Part shown: positions 55,174 to 64,000 of the stretch, one piece after another
How positions within the stretch are numbered: position 1 is the stretch's first letter
How the letters are laid out: each line of letters starts with the position of its first letter
Origin: Phymatolithon calcareum
Taxonomy: Eukaryota > Rhodophyta > Florideophyceae > Hapalidiales
Assembly (NCBI GenBank): GCA_977006965.1
Contig: OZ345385.1
Location: forward strand, 682,001-746,000
DNA length: 64,000 nt
Reading direction: 5' to 3'
Notes under the pieces: model-generated
The model's database searches: none
What the model was told of the DNA's origin: nothing
Seen by the model: only the letters and a program-made list of their open reading frames with translations
Program-made: the position numbers and the translations under genes

Positions 55174-55887
55174 TGTAGTGGAATGAACCCCGGAGTCCTG
55201 GACTGTGAACAGGCCGTGCTGCGCGGTAGAACTCAGTGTGGCAGAGCGAGCGCGTGTAGCCCCGGATAACGGATCTGGAACAAACAAACAAACAAACAAA
55301 CAAACAAACAAACAAACAAACAAACAAACAAACAAACAAACAAACAAACAAACAAACAAACAAACAAACAAACAAACAAACAAACAAACAAACAAACAAA
55401 CAAACAAACAATCAATCAATCAATCAAAGAAACAAACAAAAGAAGAGAGAAGAGAAGTAGAACATATAGAAAGAGGGGAGTGAAAGGGATGCGCGATACG
55501 CGCGTAGATGAGATGGGCGAAGCAAACCCGAAGCGGCGGTACCTTGGAACTCCCAGCTATGCGTAGGGAGTCAAGAGTTGAAGCCAAACATGCTTGCAAA
55601 CGAACAAACGAACAAATGAAGAGAAATAGAACTAATAGAAAGAGGAGTAAAGGGGATGCGCGATACGCGCGCAGATGAGATGGGCGAAGCAAACCCGAAA
55701 CGGCGGCATCTTGGAACCCCCAGCTATGCGTAGGGAGTCAAGAGTTGAAGCCAAATATGCTTGTCCCCTTAACTGTCGTCGGCCGCCCCCATGCTATTTG
55801 TAGGGCGGCTGGAACCCAGATATGACAGGTGTCCAAGAATATCATAAGCTACCTCACCGATTATAACGTGGACCCCGCTCCACTACA
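55174..55887 (-). repeat. 5' LTR (714 bp) enlarged by microsatellite and internal duplication
   Basis: Upstream LTR in the element's orientation. Compared with the 431-bp LTR it has a long CAAA array (55281-55410) and a second copy of about 155 bp (compare 55440-55600 with 55605-55760, including GATGCGCGATACGCGCG twice). Outside these the two LTRs look almost identical, which points to a recent insertion. Confidence 0.88.
55281..55427. repeat. CAAA microsatellite (about 33 units) plus TCAA run
   Basis: Uninterrupted CAAA from 55281 to 55410, followed by four TCAA units. It yields long spurious ORFs (TNKQ repeats on plus, FVCL repeats on minus), which are not genes. Confidence 0.97.
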
Positions 55888-55892
55888 ATGAA

Positions 55893-57645
55893 TTCTTTGA
55901 AAAGCCTGATGCTTTTTTCTATACTGTAGCCTTTCCTTGCCATTCTTAGAGTACTCATGAGCCGCACCTTAGCACCAGCGCTATTGAATCGCTCCAGAAG
56001 GCGGTTGTCGCAAATTCCGTTTTCGTCGATTGTTGTACTGAGATATTCCGCAGTGCGTCTTATTTCGATTTCCTCGTTCGCCAGTAGAAAGGCTTTTGCA
56101 ATTCTTCAACTTGGCAGTGTGGCGGAGAATTTTTTGGGTCGACCAAGTCATTCTGTAAGACTGTGCCCATTAGAGCATTCGTTGAGCATTTCCTGTAGTT
56201 CGTCTTCGTTCCGCGCCATAAGTATGACGTCATCAGCGAACATATTCAAGCGAAGGCTCACATTTGTGTCCTTGAAGTTCATAGCCGTAATTTTTTCTGC
56301 CAGGGTGTCCAGCAGAATATTGAACAGTGTTGGGCTAATAGGTGATCCTTAGGGGACGCCGCGCTCGCTTTTCCCTTGGGTTTTTCCTGAGTCGTGTAAA
56401 AGAGTTGTCAGTAGAGATAAAGAAACAAACGATGCAACATTTGTTAATAGTCTGAGGTCGATTTGTCGCATTTATTGTTCTCTTGGGACACGATCGTATG
56501 CTGACTTCAGGTCTAGCACAGCTTTTGTGTTTCTTCCTTGTTTTACGGCGACTGTGCATTGGAGGAGGCTCCGTTCTGTGTCTTTCCGAGGCTGGAATCC
56601 CATTTGCGATATGTTGAAAGCATGCTCCTTCCGGATCAATTTGTCCACCTCTGATTGAAATATTTTGTGAGCATGCGATAGTAACGATATCGGGCTGTAG
56701 CTTTTGGGGGAGCCTGGGATTCCTTTCTTAAAGATTGGAACAACTAGTGCATCATTCCAATCGTTAGGCCAACATCCGAGCTGGCCAGATTTCGTGATGC
56801 TGACTAATAGAAAGCTATAGCTTTCCTCTGAGGTGGGGTGCTTCGGAGAATATTTTATCTTTTTGCCTTGGGCCCGTCGTAGAGCTCTCTGTAGCGCATG
56901 TTTTAGTGCTCGTGTGGTTTGGAATTCCCTCGGCTTCATGGCTGTTCCTTGGGGCTCCTTGAGCTCTTCCGTCAGGAAAGTTTCCATTTCCGCCGGGTCT
57001 AGGGGCCTCCCTTCGCAACAATTTGTCTGGACTCTCCTCCTCTTCGTTCGGATTAGATTTTTCATCTTTTTTGCAAAGTCTGTTGGAGTTGACGCTGATA
57101 GATCTTCAGTGAATTTCTTAAAGCATTCTCGTCTGTTTGCCTTTGTCATCTGCTTTACCTTTCTGTCAAGATCGTGATGTACTTGCCAGTCGACGACCGA
57201 GGTCGTTCTCCGCGCCTTCTTGTAGGCTTTTGTTCGTAACTTAGACAGTTTATCCAGCGCTTTAGTCCAGAATTCTTTAAATCGCCTGGGTTTCCTTGAC
57301 TTCCGGTACACCCATGGTCTGTTCATGATATCACGGTCTCTCTTGTACGCATCGTGCTATGCTTCCACCTTGTCGGCTTTGTATAAATCTTCAATGGCGG
57401 ACGGTAGCCTTGATTTGTACTCAAGCACTGCTTTTTCCTGTAGTATAGTGTTCTTCCGTGCACTCAATGGTAGTCTAAACTCTTCCTCGCTCTGGGAAGG
57501 TCTTGCTGAAACCCTGCCGATGACCGGTATGCGATCGCTCGATCCAATCCATTCACCATGCGCCGAGTACACTGACTGTGCTGCTGCTCCCTTACAGATG
57601 ATGAGATCGACCACGCTCGAGCCGCGTGACTGTGAAATGTTGGGC
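55893..57645 (-). pseudogene. LINE A RT and end of endonuclease (split copy, middle portion)
   Basis: From 57645 downward: the end of the endonuclease (SVVDLIICKGAA, GSSDRIPVIG), then a charged linker. The RT has SPKSYSPISLLSHAHKIF, QMGFQPRKDTERSLL, LDLKSAYDRVPREQ (ending near 56472), a GVP-stop-GSPISPTLFNILLDTLAE block (the stop at 56349-56351 replaces Gln), and FADDVILMARNEDELQEML near 56240. The post-RT start is LANEEIEIRRTAEYLSTTIDENG to KSIRLFKEFI at the LTR insertion site. Stops and frame changes show the copy is inactive. Confidence 0.85.
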
Positions 57646-59171
57646 GGGGATATTTGTTAATTTTATTTTAAAAGCTCCGAAGACCTCATTGATAGTAACA
57701 GGCCAGCTTCTCGTGCGCTCTACAGTGAACTATTCTTTCAAGACTTCCTTGATTCTTATTTTTCGTGCAGTCAGGGCTCTTGTAAGTCTTTTGCATTCGT
57801 TTTCGATTTCCTTCATCATTTTCATTGCAGTTAGGTGCATTTGTAAGGCCGAAATCTTGAACCCAAAATACGCACCCATTACTGATTTCCTCCATAGAGG
57901 GGTCCGATTAAAGGTCCATCTTAAGCATCTCAATCTTGTCGTTCTTTCCCTTATTTGGAGTACTCCTGGTAACGAATCAGGTTCTTCTACTGATATCTTG
58001 TTGGTTCCGCCTTCCTCTTCTCTCTTCTTCATCTCACTTATTTCTTTTTCGTGACCTCTCCTAGACCCCTTTCCAGTTTTAACCTTTTCCAGTGCTTCTC
58101 TCAGATAGCTCTCTCTTTTGAGATACTCAGTATCTTTAGTTACATCCAAGAAGTCTTCAGTTCTTCCCCTGTATCCTTCTGCCTTTTGGATATGCTCCTT
58201 CTGTTTGATAAGACTCAGAGCGAAGAGCTCTGCTTGGTGCCTTCTTCTCGTCCTCGGTTCTGTAAGTCTACAGAGTACTCTCATGCGACCTAGACGGTAT
58301 TCAAAGTATTTTCCAAATACATAACTGTAAAATAATCTTTCTGCTGATTCGATAGCTGATAAGAGCCTTTTGGCTAAGGGCGTTAGGTGAAGAGCATATT
58401 CCCATTTCGGTAGGATTATCGACTTGAAAATTCGGATGCACGTGTCGGGGTGAAATCCCCTAACATTGACCCCAATTTGGCGCAGTTTGATGATGCACGC
58501 TACGGCGTTTCGGACTCTTGATATTACCATGTCATCGGTTACACCCTTGTTCTTCATGCGCACTTCGAGTTATGAAAGCTTCTACGTTTGACTGAGCTCC
58601 TTTCCTGCGAGAAAGAAGTTATGCTTGGCGAGACCTTTGTACTTAAGCACTTCGCTCTTGCCCACTTTTGTGTTCCACTTCATCAAGTTTTCCTCTGCCC
58701 AATTGGTTGCTATGTCCAATAGCTTTTGCATGCCTTTCGCGTTCTTTGCCTGGAGCTGCACATCATCAGCGAACAAGAGCGCAGGATTTTCTGATGACCT
58801 TGGGCCGACATTGGCAACTGCTTCGGCAAAAGTATCCATGAAGATGTTATAGAGACATGGCGTAAGAGGTGAGCCCTTTGGAACGCCTCTGTCGATGATG
58901 CACCACGTTTTCGTATCATCGCCTGCCGATGTAACCCATGACGGCTCTAGCTGGTAGGCTACCATTCTGGTTATTTCCTGAGGTAATATTTCTTCAAGTC
59001 GTTTCATGAGTATATCTCTTGGAACGCTGTCATATGCCGCGGCGAGATCCAGTGCTGATACATATGGATGTCCCCTGGCCATGGTATGCTTCGATCGCAG
59101 TATAGCCAGGTAGGTGCTTCGGTTTTTTCGAAAACCAAGTTCGGCCTTATTGAATCGATACTTTTCTGTTA
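57646..59171 (-). mobile_element. LINE family B copy (1,526 bp) nested in LINE A, with 13-bp TSD
   Basis: The TSD TGAAATGTTGGGC is at 57633-57645 and 59172-59184, within the endonuclease coding of LINE A. The minus strand carries RT (YRFNKAELGFRKNRSTYLA, LDLAAAYDSVPRDIL, DRGVPKGSPLTPCLYN, FADDVQLQAKN) and the post-RT region to a stop at 57730. The tail follows with AGCTTTTAAAATAAA and a terminal ATATCCCC. Two nonsense codons near 58565-58585 break the otherwise open frame. Confidence 0.93.
57730..59171 (-). pseudogene. LINE family B RT with two nonsense codons
   Basis: Same protein as 41680-43584 minus its N-terminus. The frame is continuous except at QT-stop-KLS-stop (around 58567-58584), where the intact copy has QTWRLSYIGV. 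The first change is W to stop. FADD is present. The C-terminus ends ALTARKIRIKEVLKE. Confidence 0.85.
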
Positions 59172-59184
59172 TGAAATGTTGGGC

Positions 59185-59680
59185 CACCAGGTGTAGAAAC
59201 TTGCCAGCCCCATTTCAGTGCCCAGTTGTAAAGAATCTGTCCCTTGCGGTTCCCCTTCTTATCCCATGCCTTGTGCCTACAGTTCAGGTCACCGATCAGT
59301 ATAGAAGGTCCACGTGTTGCACTTTGCACTCTTGATAAGAACTGTTTCAGAGTCTTGCTGCTTAGGGCAGGGGCAAGATAGGCTCCTATTACTGTGACGC
59401 CTGCCACATGGCAGAATACTGCTTGATCATCTTGCTGTGCGACTCGGTATAGAAGTCCTGCTCGCAGAAAATTGCGGAATAAGATTGATACGCCGCCTCT
59501 ATTCCGCCCTCTCCGTTTTTCCGTTGTTGGGTTTGCTGATAAGTGCGAATGTGGCAGTGGGAGCGCATTCTCAGGTTTCAACTATGTTTCTGTTAGTACC
59601 AGAAGGTGTGGCTTGGCAATGTCCCACAGTCTTTGCATTGATTTTGTGTTCGTCGCTAGTCCATGCACGTTGTAGGTTCC
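59185..59680 (-). pseudogene. LINE A APE-type endonuclease (N-terminal part)
   Basis: On the minus strand: RGRNRGGVSILFRNFLRAG, VAGVTVIGAYLAPALSS, PSILIGDLNCRHKAWD (the family's GDxN metal-site block, with the H that follows), and GWQVSTPGGPTFHN up to the B insertion. The remainder (VVDLIICKGAA, GSSDRIPVIG, the SDH-type end as SDR) is on the other side at 57350-57610. The APE endonuclease nicks target DNA to start reverse transcription. The last catalytic His is Arg here. A one-base shift also exists at the junction. Confidence 0.82.
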
Positions 59681-59685
59681 GACTC

Positions 59686-60098
59686 TCATGTATCTATCAA
59701 GGTCAAACATTGACCTTGATTCTCCGATTGGCTTGGCTCTGGGCAAACGGCAAAATTCTGGGCATCCTCGATGGCCGAATCTTCGCTTGTGATAGGGTTG
59801 GTTCTGTCTCTAGATCTTGCCTTTAGCAGCTTGTCGAGAGCTGCTCGAGTAGCTTTACCGAATGAATTTGTGGCGTCAGCATTCCACATGTAGTACTTCC
59901 GTGCTCCTGGATGCCGTGTGTGGCCGAGCAGCCGCTCCATGCGGTTGTAGCAGCCTTGAAGATTTCGAATCCTTCTGTCAAGCTGATTTTAACTCAATAC
60001 ATGCAGATTCCGTTTCTCCGGAGCGTCCCTTTCCCTGAATTCTCGCACTTCGGACAGTGCAGAACATCTCGAAAGTGGTCAAATATCCAGGGTTCCCA
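59686..60098 (-). pseudogene. LINE A ORF1 C-terminal end
   Basis: Encodes RMERLLGHTRHPGARKYY and an acidic/Ser tail to a stop at 59686. It matches the ORF1 of the half-LINE at 43790-45175 over this block. It is cut at 60098 by the 5' truncation. Confidence 0.7.
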
Positions 60099-60112
60099 AT
60101 CTATATTGAGTC

Positions 60113-60470
60113 CAGCATGCTATGAATGATCCTTTGCATCAAGAAGAGGACGACACGGTTAAGATGCCTCAGGCTTATGGTTAATCGAGCGCCGTTTGGG
60201 AGGAAATAAGTGTTGGGCAAGTACTTTGTTATCACTTCTGTATTTGAGCTAGGTGCGCATGAACGAATTCTGTCAACATCCCAGATGGGCACTGACGTTG
60301 TGTATGAGTGCGAACGACTCACATGTGCACCTGTTGAAAGAGAATTCCGAATCAAGGAGGGCTTAAGTGAACAGAGTACGACATCCTATATAACTGTTCC
60401 AAAAGCGACCCTCTTACTCAAGGTGAGGCTTTGGGAGCTTTTGAAAATAAACTTTCTACGTGTCCCCCTT
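60113..60470 (+). mobile_element. LINE family B 3' fragment
   Basis: Decayed coding (RLRCLRL-like with shifts, GKYFVITS, YECERLTCAPVEREFRIKE) and the tail GGGAGCTTTTGAAAATAAA at about 60430-60450. LINE A inserted at its left edge. Confidence 0.75.
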
Positions 60471-61305
60471 TCAGCGTTTTCGCCATGCAGCAGTTCCATA
60501 AATGAATAGTGCACAGGGATTGTCATGATTTTTTTGTTTTGTTTTGCGGCACGAGGTCTACGCGTTGTGCGCAAGCTATGTCATGAAAATCCATTTTACG
60601 AACTTGACATGCCCATAAAGGTTGACTTGTGGGAATCACACCTGCGCGCTCTCTTTTCGAAATACTCCATTCGAGTAAACGCATGAGAAAAATAATGGCA
60701 ACGACGCCTTGTTCTCTCACTCTGCAGTCTGGGTGCAGACTTGTGGGCTTTGAATTTTAACTTTATTTCGTCATTTCTATGCGCTGTCAGGAATTCTGTC
60801 TCTAATGTTTTGATAAAAACGAACACAACTCTTCAGGCATCTTCAGAAATCACCAATCCTCTGCCCTAATGTACAGGGCAATCCAAATGGAAACGTTGAT
60901 GACAGCACTGTTCTTCAGTGCCTCTGTCTCAAACACAAGCCCATGTTGGAATCAATACGCTTACTGTCCTCTCGACTGTCCACGCCAGTGTGGTGGAATC
61001 ATGTAACCACTTCTAGCATCAAATAAACGATATTATGACGGACTCTTGTCAATCACGATTAAGACTTGGTGCTGGCTTCTGCCTCAAGTCTCTCAGGCAG
61101 TGGGAGACGTCGCTGTGTGCCAGGCCAGTCCGCCAGGAAGCCGGTGATTCTTCCAGTAGCCCTGATACTTTCGTTGTTGCCTAAATGGAGAGGATGGCGA
61201 TGTCTTTACAGGGATTTCGACAAGGATTCTTGTAGCTTCGTCGCTTGTATTGATGCACAACGAAGCGGATGTGTTCACTCGTGTTTCCCGTTACCCCTCT
61301 CCAAC
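60471..61305. other. no recognised gene
   Basis: Short ORFs without domains. Nothing else was seen. Confidence 0.4.
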
Positions 61306-61316
61306 AAACCATTCGA

Positions 61317-61669
61317 CCGAACAAGTTGCCAGCAGTGCTACAAATAAGGGACAGAACGACGCGGTTAAGATGCCTAAGACTGATTTTCAACAGAGCTCCA
61401 CTGTGGCGAAAATCAATTTTGGGAATGTACTGCGGACCCAGCGCTGAGATTGAGCTTATGGCGTTACATCGCACACTCGGGTCGGTGAATATGGATCAAT
61501 AGGCCGAATACGAATGCAAAAGGCTCACTCGAGCCCTTACAGCAAGAGAGATTCGAATGAAGAATAGACTAGAAAACTAGAGAGCGCAAGTCGAATCCAG
61601 CGAGAAGCCGCCCTGTTACTCATATCTGAGGTCTTGGGAGCTTTTAAAAATAAATCAACACATATCCCC
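61317..61669 (+). mobile_element. LINE family B 3' fragment (353 bp) with 11-bp TSD
   Basis: Encodes LQIRDRTTRLRCLRLIFNRAPLWRKSILG, then, after a stop, ECKRLTRALTAREIRMK. It has the tail TGGGAGCTTTTAAAAATAAA and the terminal ATATCCCC. The TSD AAACCATTCGA at 61306-61316 and AAACCATTGGA at 61670-61680 differs at one base. Confidence 0.85.
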
Positions 61670-61680
61670 AAACCATTGGA

Positions 61681-62577
61681 TTCACACAAGCCGATGAATT
61701 GGAAGGTGAAAAATGTCAACCAAATGCAAGACTTTCAATATCGTCTTAGTGTACTAATTTGATCAAATATTTCATGTGAACACTCACTTTACATCACTTT
61801 CGGCTTCGATCGATAAATGGATTCTGGTGAGCTATTGGAAAGTCGACGGAGACCGAAGCTCAAAATCAAATCCATCTTTGTCAACAACAGTTTGCAGTTT
61901 CTAAGTTGTCCCTGTGCCAGCCAACATGAACATGGTGTTGGAAGTCTGAATTTTGGAATCGCACTGGAGCACAGACTAGATTACTGCACAGAAACCTCGC
62001 TAGACTGAAAGACAATGAAGAAATTACCCGCTTACTGAGAAATCAGCACGGATCATTAATAATCTTCAACACAAAGCAAGTCTTCGTGGACACAACAGTA
62101 CCTCCCGTCGACTACGTGTGACACAGAACAGTGGAATACTTTTTCCCCCTCGAGGCACAATTGTGGTTCAGCGGTAGGTTTGGTACTCCACTAGATCGTT
62201 TTCCACCGAAAAATGCCAAGCTCGACCAAGAAATACCCTGACCGCTACCCTAAGGCCTTTGCAAGGCTGCCCCAAGCATATGCAGATGCATTGGTAACTA
62301 TTAAAATTAAAACTTGAGCACTGAAACCGCTCACTGTGGACAGGAGTCAAATAATATTTTGATGCATAGTCAATGCAAAACAGATATTCTGCAGCCGCTA
62401 CTTATCATCTTTCACCATTAAGCTACATATAGCGACAGCACCACGTTCTAGTGTACAAAAAAACCACTTGTTTGCTTCCTTGTATTGCCAAGTTCCCAAG
62501 CAATATGTTGTCTGCGGGTACATTCTCGTAAACCGAGTTGTTGCGGCTGTGTGCTTCTGCTGTATACGCTAGCAAAG
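61681..62577. other. no recognised gene
   Basis: AT-rich. Nothing was recognised on either strand. Confidence 0.4.
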
Positions 62578-62587
62578 AACGTGGTCA

Positions 62588-62640
62588 TACATTTTTTTTG
62601 AATTTGGAATTTATTAAACGCCCTCAGTAACACTCATGAC
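62588..62640 (-). mobile_element. 53-bp LINE family G tail with 10-bp TSD
   Basis: On the minus strand GTCATGAGTGTTACTGAGGG, then CGTTTAATAAATTCCAAATTC and an A run, the same 3' end as the copy at 48944-49411. The TSD AACGTGGTCA is at 62578-62587 and 62641-62650. Confidence 0.88.
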
Positions 62641-62650
62641 AACGTGGTCA

Positions 62651-62944
62651 AACGCCGCATGCGGCGTTTGCTGTCCACAACTCCGATTTATCTCCTCCGC
62701 TTTCTTGCTCGTCGCTTCATAGCGAAATTGTATTGGAAATCGGGCCAAGGATTGAGTGATTGTCAAGATGAAACGTCGAGCGAGCATGCCAGGGACACCA
62801 AATATCATGATGCCCTCTCGAGGTTTCATCTTGGCAATCACCCAATTCTTAGACCGATTTCCAAAAACAATTTCGCGTATCTTGACCCCAATCATCGTAC
62901 CTTGACAGAGCGTGCGATCTGATACCGCTTTAAGATATCTCTCA
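62651..62944. other. no recognised feature
   Basis: A stretch at 62755-62880 contains GATGAAACGTCGAGC and GAGGTTTCATCTTGGCAATCA, a weak inverted repeat. No gene was seen. Confidence 0.3.
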
Positions 62945-63785
62945 AACAATTTTCTCGTGCCCTTTCGAACTGTTATGTTTCATTGTGATGGTTGCTAGCT
63001 ACCCAACTGGAGGTTAAATGGCACAATGACTCTGCTCTAGTGCACTGGATGCCACTGCTTAGCCTTAATCTGTAATTATGTTGATAGCCCTCGCTACTTT
63101 CCTTTCATCCTCGTTCATCCACTCTGGCTTGCTCATTACTTGTTTCATGGTGGTCATGCACCAACTTCCCAGTGTCGCAAATGTGATATGCTACATGATG
63201 TGGAAGATCGAGAGGACATGAGAGAGGAAAGATAATGAAAACTGTGTTAATCATGAAGTGGCATTCTTCTGGGAAAAAAGCAATAGCTCCAAAGCACGAG
63301 TACATCTTTCGAACTTATATCGTGTGCATTCACAAGAAGGCTATACTTTTGCTTGTATGGAACATCTTTACGTACTGAATTGGAGCACCACGTAAGAATG
63401 AATAGTCTCATCATATTCCTTGTCTTCTTCACAAAACACTACATAAATCGCTAGTGCAAACCTCCATGTTGAAAGGAAGGTCAGCAAGTAAGAAACAACA
63501 TCGGCACCTGCTTCAAAATCATACCGTGGTAAAGGGCTTATTGCGAGAAAACATAGCCGAAATTTCAAGATTAAACCGACTACTAGGTTTCTCATCCTGA
63601 GGAAATATAGCCGGTCTCAATACAAAAGAAGAAACTGAAAATTTCGCGACACCCAGCCGTGCCAGGTCCTCTTCTAGTAGCTCCCGGTTCTATAGAAATC
63701 TTCCAAAGAACCATTGCGCGCATAGATTTCTGTGATTTATTCTCTTTAGCTTTAGCGCTCCGTGTTCCTTCTTAGTCTCCGAAGT
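62945..63785 (-). mobile_element. LINE family F 3' end split by a solo LTR
   Basis: 62945-63172 matches 32920-33150 (CTACCCAACTGGAGGTTAAATGG, then CTCATTACTTGTTTCATGGTGG). 63657-63785 continues it and matches 33156-33265 (AGCTCCCGG, TTCCAAAGAAC). Between them lies a 479-bp LTR-like insertion. Confidence 0.82.
63173..63651. mobile_element. solo LTR (479 bp) with 5-bp TSD CCCAG
   Basis: Ends TGTCGCAAAT and ATTTCGCGACA, so it starts TG and ends CA with short inverted repeats. It is flanked by CCCAG at 63168-63172 and 63652-63656. Removing it and one CCCAG rejoins the family F sequence as seen at 33150-33165. There is no coding capacity. A small non-autonomous DNA element with 5-bp TSD is the alternative. 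Confidence 0.85.
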
Positions 63786-64000
63786 GTGCCTCGGGCCCTT
63801 TCAAGGCATTTCCAATTTGCTTTCCAGATTCGACGTCCCAGATGCGAACAGTGTCGTCCTAGGATCCCTAAACAATCCGTTGACCATCCGAGCTGAACGG
63901 AACACATGTCGACCCGTTGGTGTGACCTTTAAGAGAGTTCCCAATTTTACAAAGCATCTCTGCATCCCACTGGCGATCAGTTTTGTGATGTGAACCTGAG
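63786..64000 (-). pseudogene. WD40-repeat protein fragment
   Basis: On the minus strand: QWDAEMLCKIGNSLKGHTNG, TCVPFSSDGQRIV, a TAG, GS, a TAG, DDTVRIWDVESGKQIGNALKGPEAHF. This is the WD40 form (LxGHtxxVxCVxFSxDGxRIvSGSxDxTVRIWD). The two TAG codons fall where the repeats usually have Ser and Trp. It runs off the window's right edge. WD40 propellers are protein-interaction scaffolds; the parent gene is unknown. It adjoins the family F fragment. Confidence 0.8.

Larger units (their letters stand above)
50091..55887 (-). mobile_element. LTR retrotransposon (Ty3/gypsy-like), gag-protease with RT deleted, 5-bp TSD
   Basis: 5,797 bp, bounded by ATGAA at 50086-50090 and 55888-55892. LTRs flank it (50091-50521 and 55174-55887), with inverted ends TGTAGTGGA...TCCACTACA. 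In its own orientation: 5' LTR, primer-binding site, gag, protease, then directly the C-terminal end of integrase, a long non-coding stretch, a purine tract and the 3' LTR. RT, RNase H and the integrase core are gone. It could move only with help from a related element. Confidence 0.93.
48890..60098 (-). mobile_element. LINE family A copy carrying three nested insertions, with 14-bp TSD
   Basis: The outer TSD ATCTATATTGAGTC is at 48876-48889 and 60099-60112. Reading on the minus strand from 60098: ORF1 C-terminus, endonuclease (interrupted at 59171), RT (interrupted at 55892), post-RT region, and the A tail, itself interrupted at 48944. The LINE itself is about 3.4 kb. The nested elements are B (57646-59171), an LTR retrotransposon (50091-55887) and G (48944-49411). 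The ORF1 start is missing, so the copy is 5'-truncated. Confidence 0.9.

Noticed and set aside
55093-55483. Repetitive TNKQ and FVCL proteins
   Set aside because: Translation of the CAAA microsatellite inside an LTR.
63173-63651. MITE interpretation of the 479-bp insertion
   Set aside because: TG...CA ends and 5-bp TSD fit a solo LTR better; inverted repeats are only about 11 bp.

Overview
This is nuclear DNA of a eukaryote with a very transposon-rich genome. The signs are: a GT-AG intron with matching phase (4850-5014), a TATA box ahead of a small secreted-protein gene, fragments of ELP3, WD40 and bZIP genes, and many LINE (non-LTR), LTR and DNA-transposon copies with target-site duplications (TSDs). 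No prokaryotic gene layout, rRNA, tRNA or CRISPR was seen. The species cannot be fixed from sequence alone. An agmatine-deiminase-like gene, sparse introns and many solitary retroelement pieces would suit an alga (red algae come to mind) or another protist, but this is only an inference.

Layout. 0.5-1.2 kb: a truncated LINE copy (family B). 1.9-2.65 kb: a broken ELP3 gene. 4.4-5.8 kb: a two-exon unknown gene on the minus strand. 6.4-7.2 kb: a bZIP-like gene. 7.2-13.7 kb: unrecognised ORFs, a 63-bp triplicate repeat and inverted repeats. 13.7-14.2 kb: a small secreted protein with a TATA box. 15.6 kb: a perfect 73-bp palindrome. 16.2-17.4 kb: an agmatine-deiminase-like gene split by a LINE. 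19.3-23.4 kb: a decayed Ty1/copia element with one LTR. 23.9-33.9 kb: a dense LINE cluster (families A, C, D, F, G), one copy of which splits a 235-aa host reading frame. 34.1-35.3 kb: a hAT element with an exact 8-bp TSD. 37.7-38.8 kb: a Merlin-like element inside a LINE reverse transcriptase (RT). 39.5-40.7 kb: another terminal-inverted-repeat (TIR) element. 41.7-45.3 kb: a near-complete LINE ORF followed by an ORF1-plus-tail 'half-LINE'. 48.9-60.1 kb: one LINE A copy into which three other retroelements have inserted, including a 5.8-kb LTR element that kept gag and protease but lost RT. 60.1-64 kb: LINE tails, a solo LTR and a decayed WD40 fragment.

How it fits together. Six LINE families can be told apart by their 3' ends: A, ending near AATAAACCCATTTAATTACG; B, ending in ATATCCCC; C, with a GAA-repeat tail; D, poly(A); F; and G, ending AATAAATTCaaaattc. 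Their insertions make 10-15 bp TSDs, as expected of target-primed reverse transcription by an APE-type endonuclease, and the intact-looking endonuclease domain is in family A. Removing an insertion and one TSD rejoins the interrupted reading frame at 16.7 kb and 28.6 kb, and rejoins LINE coding sequence on either side at 37.8 kb and 50.1/55.9 kb. That is the strongest internal evidence for these boundaries. Few genes here look intact: the bZIP-like gene, the two-exon gene, the secreted protein and perhaps one or two unknown ORFs.
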